Source: Clostridia bacterium DTU080
GTDB lineage: Bacteria; Bacillota; Limnochordia; DTU080
Reading direction: 5' to 3'
NCBI GenBank assembly: GCA_001513395.1
Contig: LFTP01000230.1
Location: 1 to 21,982, forward strand
Length of the DNA stretch: 21,982 bases
The notes beneath the pieces are model-generated. The model was not told where the DNA came from. It made no database searches and was given only the letters and a program-made list of their open reading frames with translations. Below are positions 16,152-21,982 of this stretch, in pieces (positions within the stretch are counted from its first letter, which is position 1; the number at the start of each line of letters is the position of its first letter). The translations under genes and the position numbers were made by a program.

Positions 16152-16901
16152 TTATGAATTCACGTCAGCGCGTTTTCCCAAAGGTGCGACATAGGCGACA
16201 AAGGCGTTTTCTCCGTCGAGACCCAACACTTCGTTGAGCCTATCGTCGTGGAAGGCGGCCACGGCGCAGCAGCCGCATTGGATGGCTTGAGCGGCCAGAT
16301 AGAGATTCTGGCAGATGTGACCGGCATCCAGATGGATGTAACGGTAACCTCGACTTCCATACCTCCAGGTGGTCCGTGCGGGTACGGCCACCCAGAAGAA
16401 CGTCACCCCGCTTTTGGCGATAAACCTCTGGTTCGCACAGGCGGCCACTACTCTTTCCGTCAGACTTGAGTCGAGTTGCAGAACCACCAATTCATGAGAC
16501 AAAGCTAAGTACCGATACAGACCCGGTTGCAGTCCATCCACCCGATTGATGAGCAAGAATGTCTCGAAAGGATGGCGCGCGCCGGCGGACGGAACGGAGC
16601 GCAGAGTGGCGGCCCGTCTGCTATGATGCACTCCTTGGGTACACCACAAAAGATAAGTTAGCTCTTCGATGCTGAGCGGCGTCTCGGCATACTCCCGAAC
16701 GCTTCTGCGTTGGCCTATCGCCGCAGTAAGATCGCAAGGAAAATCAGGCAGCTGTTCCACAGGTGGCAAGGCAATCCGCTCAGCGCCCGCGGGTACGGGC
16801 ATTTCCGGCGAAGGTGGGGGAAGGCCCCTTTGTTGAGCCGTAGCCTCTTGCCTGTTCAGTTGCGTGTTCAACATAAACTCGATGCCGACCTTTGTGGACA
16901 T
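16152..16901 (-). CDS. SagB-type nitroreductase-family dehydrogenase
   Basis: 249 aa; ATG at 16901 with AGGAGG 7 nt upstream, so the start is secure. SagB/ThcOx landmarks: RRSVREY (FMN phosphate contact), LLWCTQGV, SAGARHPFETFLL, GLYRYLALSHELV, GSRGYRYIHLDAGHICQNL and a C-terminal GLDGENAFVAYVAPLG. In ribosomal-peptide clusters SagB oxidises azolines to azoles with FMN, but many stand-alone members of this length exist with unknown roles. There is no SagC/SagD-like cyclodehydratase or evident precursor gene here, so I read it as a stand-alone oxidoreductase. It is divergent from the giant hydrolase across a 136-bp spacer. It is cytoplasmic, with no signal peptide. Confidence 0.88.
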   Translation of the reverse strand: MSTKVGIEFMLNTQLNRQEATAQQRGLPPPSPEMPVPAGAERIALPPVEQLPDFPCDLTAAIGQRRSVREYAETPLSIEELTYLLWCTQGVHHSRRAATLRSVPSAGARHPFETFLLINRVDGLQPGLYRYLALSHELVVLQLDSSLTERVVAACANQRFIAKSGVTFFWVAVPARTTWRYGSRGYRYIHLDAGHICQNLYLAAQAIQCGCCAVAAFHDDRLNEVLGLDGENAFVAYVAPLGKRADVNS

Positions 16902-17037
16902 AGACGAACCTCCTGTTCAGCAGAACCTGTTTTTCGCTGACTTCCGCCATGGACCATTGAACACCTTTCTCCATGACAGAGGGCTCGGTGCTGTTGTGTG
17001 GAATACAGAAATGACAGATAATGCGGGAGTGAGTCCT

Positions 17038-20000
17038 ATGTCTTTACGCTTCCCCTTCGTTGTCTTGTTTACCGCAACAATCTTCGTGATCCTGTTCTTC
17101 GGTTGTCTGTCCAGTGCGTACGGCATGGAGATCATACCCGATCTTACTCGACGTACACAACAGGTGTTGGGTGAGACAGCTGAAGAAGGAGCAATTCTGG
17201 GCAGTGAAGCCGTGGACGGTCCCGTAACCGTGATCAGCAAGGTTGTTTTCGGAAGCGATTGGGATTTTGATACGGAGACGCAGGTGTGGTTGGTCGGCCT
17301 TTCTCGCCTGCCCGGCGAGCCGAGCTTGGGGATGGCAGTGACCTGGTCTCAGATGCCGTCAGGCTGGTTCCCGATCTGGAAGATCCAGTTGAGGAGCCAA
17401 CGAGAAGATTATGTTGATCACATCGATCTGCTGGTTGCCATACCTGAGGTCGGACACACCTACACATCGACCATAAGCTACGATCCCCGATCAGGCGGCT
17501 GTGCCGTGCATATCTTCGATGAGACCGCCGATAAGCTCATTTACGCTGATGCCTTTGTCTTGACCATGTCCTCCTCCCGGTTCTTCCTTGCGGCTGGAGC
17601 GTTCGGAGATTCGGATGATGCGAGGGTACGTGTCAGCTGTTTGGATGTCTATCCTCTGTACGTACCTGTCGGTGTCAAATTGCAGGCCACTCCTGAGTCG
17701 AGGCCCATGGCACCTTTGATCGGCTCCTTTGAGCGGACGGAGCCTCTGCTGATCCATATTGACACTCCGGGTTCTCCCGCCGAGGGCGAGTATCTTCTGC
17801 GGATCGTTCACCATGATACCGGCGAGACAAGGGAGTTGGGGCCCGTTCAAGCCACTGAACCCAGAATTAGCTTTGTCTATCCCTTGACTCAATGGCCCGG
17901 TCAGGCCACCGTCGCTTTGGAGTATTACAGTCAAGGCCATCTTTGGCTCACTTCCGCCAAGGAGTTGTCCATAGGTTGGCTCCATGTGGATTTTGCCGAC
18001 GCCGAAGTCAGCGAGCGGAAGGACAAGCTGAGCCTTCGGATGAGGGTAAAAGGTGATGCGCCAGTCCGAAACGTGCCGCTGAAGGTTACAGCCTCTTTGG
18101 CACGAGCGGTGCGTGATCTGCAAACCGGGCAGATTCAAATCCGGGACCTGCCGCCGGTCGTTATCCTCGATGAAGACCTGGATATTGATTCGCAAGTCCG
18201 TGAACTATCATTGAGCGTTGATCTTCCCGTGCCCGGCAGCGTTGGCGTTTGGCGGATGGTGTTGCGCGTCGAATGCGGCTTATCCATTGATTTACGGCGC
18301 TTCGGTACGGAGATCAGCTTTGGCGTTGCGCCGTCTACAACGGAGGTGTTGGCGAGTCTCGAACAACGTGTGAATGACGCTCCTCTCCGGATCAGTCTCG
18401 ATGAGGAAGCCCGACTGAGGTCGATAGCAAGAGACCGTCCTCGCAGAATCATTTTCAACAATGACGGAGACGACGCGCGAGCCCCGTCTTCGCCGCGCAC
18501 GATGGAGAACTTCCTAGATCCGCGTATCAGACCCCTTGTCGGTTCACAGGTCGATACCATCATCTACGATACTACGGCGGGAACCTTTGGCGGTTTTTCG
18601 CATGCCACCCGGATCGGTGAGATTTTCACAACTCGAGAAGGTGTCTATCGAAACAATATCACTCCAGAGCTGATTCTGCGCGGGACCGATCCACTGCAGA
18701 TGGTCATCGATTTTGCTCGGGAAAACGGTTTCGAGATCTTTTGGGCCATGCGCATGAACGATACGCACGATGCCTACACCGAGCCCATGTTTTCGCAGTT
18801 CAAAAAGGAGAATCCGGATCAGCTCTTTGGCTCGGCAAGCAGACGGCCACCATATGGAGCGTGGTCAGGGGTGGACTACGCCGAGCCACTGGTGCGCGAG
18901 TTGGCCTTTCGTTACATCGAGGAAGTGGCGGAGAACTACGATGTAGACGGTATTTTCCTTGACTTCTTCCGTCACCCTGTCTTCTTTAAACGAGTGGCAT
19001 GGGGCGAATCCATAACTGAAGGCGAACTAGATGCCATGACGGAGCTCATACGGCGGATCAGGAATCGTCTGCGAGAGCTGGGAGCCGTAAGAGGTCGGCC
19101 CTTTCTGCTTGCCGTGCGCGTGCCGGACACGCTGGAGTACTGTCGAGCCATCGGGCTTGATCTGGAGCGCTGGCTGGCAGAAGGATTGGTGGACATGTTT
19201 ATGCCCGGCGGATACTTCCGTTTGAACCGGTGGGAAGAAAGCGTTGAGCTCGGGCGTCGCTACGGCGTACCGGTATACCCCAGTCTGGATGAGTCACGCG
19301 TGGCAAGTCTTGCCGACCCGGGTGCCATGGATGCGACGCGTCGCAGTCTGGAGGCCTATCGCGCACGGGCGATGAACGTCTGGCATGCCGGAGCAGCGGG
19401 CATACACTTGTTTAACATGTTCGCGGCCAATCATCCTATGTTGCGGGAGATCGGCAGTCCTGAGACCCTGATCGGCAAGGAAAAGGTCTATCTCGTAAGC
19501 ATCCGGGGAGATTCCGGAACGGCCAATCCGAACACGAGAGTGGGGGAGGCCAAGAACTTCTTCCGCATTCCTATCGTGACTCCCGATTCACCATTGGTAC
19601 TGTGGGAGAACACAACTGCAGAGTTGACCGTGGATGTGGGCGAAGACATCGAGGCGGCTCGTGAGATGGGGTTGACACCCGTGTTCACATTGCAGCTCCA
19701 TACGGCAGGTGCGCCGCCGAACAGGGAGTTGGAGGTCCGACTCAACGGGCACCTGTTGAGTCAACCGCAGGCGGGAAGTTCCTATCTGGAATACATCATC
19801 GATCCGAGCTGGATACGCCGGGGCGTCAATCAGCTGGAAATCAGGGCGCCTCGGGAAAGTGAACAGGCATTGCACCTCAAGTGGGCAGGACCGGCCGTCA
19901 CGGCCAACGCTTTGGGGATCACGGAACTCGGTGTGATGACCCCCGATCCTCACAGTCTGCGCCTGCGGATCGGTGCAGAAGCCTCAGGTGAAGCGATCGT

Positions 20001-20355
20001 CGGCAGCGTCCTCATACGTCTGCCCAACAAAGGCGATGTGGATCCCATTCCACCCGGATTTGATGTCATTTACGGGGGCTATCGACATCCGAAGGGTTGG
20101 ACGGCGCCGGGCTTCCGGTTTAACGGACCATTCGATGAGGAACCTGATGATGAGAATGTGTTTGTCATCACCTTGCCTATGATCGGGGCTAAGCCGGACG
20201 AATACACACTGCGGATCCATGTCACCAACCGGCCGGCTCCCGGAGACTATTACGACGACAGCCGATTGGTGCGCTTCCGTGTCGATGAGCAGGGAGTGGT
20301 GCGCCTGCCGGCGTGGTACTTGTATGATGTGCAGCTGTGGGTGCGTTACGATTAG
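17038..20355 (+). CDS. Giant secreted GHL10-like glycoside hydrolase
   Basis: 1105 aa from the ATG at 17038, chosen because GGGAG (17025-17029) is 8 nt upstream and a signal peptide (MSLRFPFVVLFTATIF, then SSAYG) begins there; an in-frame ATG at 16864 would add 58 residues and overlap the divergent gene. Residues about 40-220 resemble a concanavalin/LamG-like sandwich (FGSDWDFDTETQVWLVGL). Residues about 220-460 are Ig-like. Residues about 470-820 are a TIM-barrel of the GHL10/DUF187 type: RRIIFNNDGDD, VDTIIYDTTAG, ENGFEIFWAMRMND, YDVDGIFLDFFRHP (D637, D642) and GLVDMFMPGGYF. A C-terminal beta region with an AELTVDVGED segment follows. The acidic residues at D637 and D642 may be catalytic, but activity in this family is poorly defined. 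Substrate unknown; the context suggests polysaccharide degradation. Confidence 0.8.
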   Translation: MSLRFPFVVLFTATIFVILFFGCLSSAYGMEIIPDLTRRTQQVLGETAEEGAILGSEAVDGPVTVISKVVFGSDWDFDTETQVWLVGLSRLPGEPSLGMAVTWSQMPSGWFPIWKIQLRSQREDYVDHIDLLVAIPEVGHTYTSTISYDPRSGGCAVHIFDETADKLIYADAFVLTMSSSRFFLAAGAFGDSDDARVRVSCLDVYPLYVPVGVKLQATPESRPMAPLIGSFERTEPLLIHIDTPGSPAEGEYLLRIVHHDTGETRELGPVQATEPRISFVYPLTQWPGQATVALEYYSQGHLWLTSAKELSIGWLHVDFADAEVSERKDKLSLRMRVKGDAPVRNVPLKVTASLARAVRDLQTGQIQIRDLPPVVILDEDLDIDSQVRELSLSVDLPVPGSVGVWRMVLRVECGLSIDLRRFGTEISFGVAPSTTEVLASLEQRVNDAPLRISLDEEARLRSIARDRPRRIIFNNDGDDARAPSSPRTMENFLDPRIRPLVGSQVDTIIYDTTAGTFGGFSHATRIGEIFTTREGVYRNNITPELILRGTDPLQMVIDFARENGFEIFWAMRMNDTHDAYTEPMFSQFKKENPDQLFGSASRRPPYGAWSGVDYAEPLVRELAFRYIEEVAENYDVDGIFLDFFRHPVFFKRVAWGESITEGELDAMTELIRRIRNRLRELGAVRGRPFLLAVRVPDTLEYCRAIGLDLERWLAEGLVDMFMPGGYFRLNRWEESVELGRRYGVPVYPSLDESRVASLADPGAMDATRRSLEAYRARAMNVWHAGAAGIHLFNMFAANHPMLREIGSPETLIGKEKVYLVSIRGDSGTANPNTRVGEAKNFFRIPIVTPDSPLVLWENTTAELTVDVGEDIEAAREMGLTPVFTLQLHTAGAPPNRELEVRLNGHLLSQPQAGSSYLEYIIDPSWIRRGVNQLEIRAPRESEQALHLKWAGPAVTANALGITELGVMTPDPHSLRLRIGAEASGEAIVGSVLIRLPNKGDVDPIPPGFDVIYGGYRHPKGWTAPGFRFNGPFDEEPDDENVFVITLPMIGAKPDEYTLRIHVTNRPAPGDYYDDSRLVRFRVDEQGVVRLPAWYLYDVQLWVRYD

Positions 20356-20375
20356 CTTGGGTCAAGGAGGTCCCG

Positions 20376-20591
20376 TTGGATATAGATATACCGCAGCAGA
20401 GTCTCAACCTGTACGTAAACGAAGCGTCAGGGCCGTGTTACGCGGCGGCGATTCCGCCCCTCGTGCCGTATACGGATACAAAGACGATCAGCTTCGGTTT
20501 CCGAAGCGAGTCCGGCGATAGCAATACCGGCCCAATGTGCCTCGACGATGCGGTTCCGGCGGGAGGTAGGACGCGATGCAGCTTGGGTTGA
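20376..20591 (+). CDS. Possible 71-aa protein
   Basis: TTG start at 20376 has a perfect AAGGAGG 5 nt upstream (20364-20370), directly after the hydrolase stop. The product begins MDIDIPQQSLNLYVN and continues with PLVPYTDTKTISFGFRS. I recognise no family. It could be a real small protein, or the beginning of a gene that was lost; the second half reads less like protein. Confidence 0.35.
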   Translation: MDIDIPQQSLNLYVNEASGPCYAAAIPPLVPYTDTKTISFGFRSESGDSNTGPMCLDDAVPAGGRTRCSLG

Positions 20592-20613
20592 AGCAGGGCC
20601 TTGGGGCGAGGTA

Positions 20614-20686
20614 GGTGATAAGGACGCGGGCCGCTGGCATGGAAATCGTCCGTACGACGATTCTCATGCCAGCTTTTGCTATCACC
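20614..20686. repeat. Long imperfect hairpin between convergent genes
   Basis: Inner 18-bp stem: 20633-20650 (GCTGGCATG ... AATCGTC) pairs with 20656-20673 over a 5-nt loop, with one A-C mismatch and one G-T wobble. An outer helix GGTGATA (20614-20620) / TATCACC (20680-20686) closes around unpaired flanks of 12 and 6 nt. The position suggests a two-way terminator or an extragenic palindromic element. It lacks a clean U-tract. Confidence 0.6.
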
Positions 20687-20715
20687 CAGGTATATCACTA
20701 CGGATCAGTACCGGG

Positions 20716-21982
20716 TCACTTCCCGGATAGGGCCTGACATCCGGTGTGTGAGTCGCATCGCGCCGACGCCCCTTGACGATAATCCGGCTTACCGATGGCT
20801 GTAGCCGTGATGGCGGTCTCCAGATGGACCACCTCTTCGGCTTTGTCGATGGACAGGTGAATATCCACATCGGAAGCACCCGCGGCCCGGGCACGCTCTT
20901 TGGCCAGTTGCACTGCCTGCTCCCGGGCCGCCTGTATGGCTTTCTCCAACTCCGTGTAACACGCGCCGTTCGGTAAGCCCGTGATCCGATAGCCCGTGAT
21001 CCCGGCCGTGTCATAGATGGGCACCACGGCGCATTTCACGGTGCAGACCACGTTGCCGGTTACGGCTCCTACGGCATTGGCCACTGCGTTGCGAGGCGGC
21101 ACTATACAACGTGTGCCCAGAAGGTCGGCCGTGCGGCGGAGATAGATGTCACCGGGCGCTCCTAAAGCGATCAGGGGATAGTCCAAAGCGAACCTGACAT
21201 GCAGACCGCCTTTGCTCTCGGGAGAAATCTGCTTAAGCCCCAGTCTGACGAGTTGATCGCATGAGGAACAACCCGGCAGCTCAAACGAGTACGGTTCTCC
21301 CGTGCCTAACAAGTGAGAGAGGATTTCCAAAGCCAGCCGTTCACTGATCAGCTCATACACATAGGTGAGAAATTCGGCTGTCGTTTTACCCAGGACGGCG
21401 GCGATCGACTCAACTACTATCCGGGGGACCTCCGTGTCGAACCGCTTGAAAAGCCCTTTCACGTGTAACAAATCGGTGGGCGTAAGTCCGATGCGACCTA
21501 CAACTCCACTGTTTTCCACAAGGCGCATATCGAGTAACGCGGGATGCGAGATGTTCAACTCTCGCGCCAATTGGGGCAGAGACAGCGGCCCCTGGGCCAA
21601 AGCATCGGCAATGCGTTTATCGGTACCGTTTAGTCTGGCGACAGCTTCCGGCCGGAGCAGACAGAGGAAGTCGAAGGGCTGATAAAGGGTCGGAACGCCG
21701 TTCTGTTCGGCGGCCAGACGTTTGACCTCCGTGCTAATCTCAGGCCATTGGTGCGCCGCCACGCAAAAAGGTATCACCCGGTGCGGCCCCACCTCGACGG
21801 TTTGCTTCTTAGTGAGACGGATGTGACTGTCGCCGCCGAATCCCGTAGTCCGCCCCTTAACGGCCGCGATGCTGGTACGCCACCGGCCCACTTCGGCGCC
21901 GGCGGGGCTGAGTTCGGGTCTACCATTGCGCAACAGGACGATATCCGTCGTAGTACCGCCGGTGTTGACGACAATCCCGTTT
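20716..21982 (-). CDS. Hydantoinase A/oxoprolinase-family protein, 5' end cut by window edge
   Basis: The frame is open from the right edge (21982) to the stop at 20716, about 421 residues, with the true start beyond the window. Near the visible beginning is NTGGTTTDIVLL, the phosphate-binding loop of the ASKHA-type hydantoinase A fold. Later come GRIGLTPTDLLHVKGLF, a hallmark of the family, a helix-turn-helix-like segment (LSLPQLARELNISHPALL), and FALDYPLIALGAPG. The enzymes hydrolyse ATP to open cyclic amides such as hydantoins or 5-oxoproline, usually with a second (HyuB) subunit that is not seen here. The C-terminal tail after TAIGKPDY is short and hydrophilic. Substrate cannot be assigned. 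Confidence 0.85.
   Translation of the reverse strand, partial: NGIVVNTGGTTTDIVLLRNGRPELSPAGAEVGRWRTSIAAVKGRTTGFGGDSHIRLTKKQTVEVGPHRVIPFCVAAHQWPEISTEVKRLAAEQNGVPTLYQPFDFLCLLRPEAVARLNGTDKRIADALAQGPLSLPQLARELNISHPALLDMRLVENSGVVGRIGLTPTDLLHVKGLFKRFDTEVPRIVVESIAAVLGKTTAEFLTYVYELISERLALEILSHLLGTGEPYSFELPGCSSCDQLVRLGLKQISPESKGGLHVRFALDYPLIALGAPGDIYLRRTADLLGTRCIVPPRNAVANAVGAVTGNVVCTVKCAVVPIYDTAGITGYRITGLPNGACYTELEKAIQAAREQAVQLAKERARAAGASDVDIHLSIDKAEEVVHLETAITATAIGKPDYRQGASARCDSHTGCQALSGK

Larger units (their letters stand above)
20356..20715. other. Spacer between the giant hydrolase and the hydantoinase gene
   Basis: 360 bp between convergent genes, holding a doubtful 71-aa ORF (20376-20591) and a long hairpin (20614-20686). 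I see nothing else in it. Confidence 0.6.

Noticed and set aside
16152..16901. SagB as part of a thiazole/oxazole-modified peptide cluster
   Set aside because: No SagC/SagD-like cyclodehydratase, precursor peptide or exporter gene nearby; the sequence suits the stand-alone SagB-type group.
21000..21982. Hydantoinase-family protein as a transcription regulator because of a helix-turn-helix-like segment
   Set aside because: The segment is part of the normal hydantoinase A fold, which also shows the GGTTTD loop and the TPTDLLHV hallmark.

Overview
The window is a piece of a bacterial chromosome of moderately high GC. Genes sit on both strands, ribosome-binding sites are strong (AGGAGG, AAGGAGG or AAAGGTGG types), and GTG and TTG starts are common. 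Large secreted carbohydrate-active proteins, an ABC-type sugar-binding protein, a ROK kinase, a SagB-type nitroreductase and a PflX-type radical SAM protein suggest a fermentative polysaccharide degrader. A Bacillota lineage such as Limnochordia would fit, but that is a low-confidence inference from gene style. I saw no rRNA, tRNA, CRISPR, transposase or phage genes.

Layout. 1-322: no gene, two hairpins. 323-1102 (-): secreted CBM9-like protein. A 240-bp divergent spacer follows. 1343/1379-5896 (+): very large secreted heparinase II/III-type polysaccharide lyase, possibly preceded by a 23-codon leader ORF whose stop overlaps the second candidate start. 6005-6997 (+): AstE/AspA-type zinc carboxypeptidase-like deacylase. 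7024-7548 (-): DUF2939 membrane-anchored protein. 7705-10581 (+): compact run of a TrmO/TsaA methyltransferase, a leaderless LamG protein with a seven-repeat propeller inserted in it, and a ROK kinase. A GmhA-like SIS isomerase (10586-11158) follows 4 bp later. 11202-11904: nucleotidyltransferase-fold gene broken by two frameshifts. 12035-12940: PflX-type radical SAM protein. 12978-13805: secreted protein with a regulatory-like beta domain and the same carbohydrate-binding-like module as the lyase. 13862-14669: decayed remnant of a sugar-binding protein gene. 14745-16007: intact sugar-binding protein. A strong hairpin separates it from a convergent SagB-type nitroreductase (16152-16901, -). 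17038-20355 (+): giant secreted GHL10-like glycoside hydrolase. 20356-20715: possible 71-aa ORF and a long hairpin. 20716-21982 (-): hydantoinase A/oxoprolinase-family protein running off the right edge.

Working together (inference). The lyase, the CBM9-like protein, the GHL10-like enzyme and the small CBM protein would bind and cut an acidic or modified polysaccharide outside the cell. The solute-binding protein would capture the oligosaccharides for an ABC importer whose permeases are not in the window. The M14-like deacylase, ROK kinase and SIS isomerase are cytoplasmic and could process the products. No SusC/SusD pair is present, so this is not a Bacteroidota-style utilisation locus. The most unusual objects are the LamG-split propeller protein, the module shared by the lyase and the small secreted protein, and two decaying genes beside otherwise intact ones.
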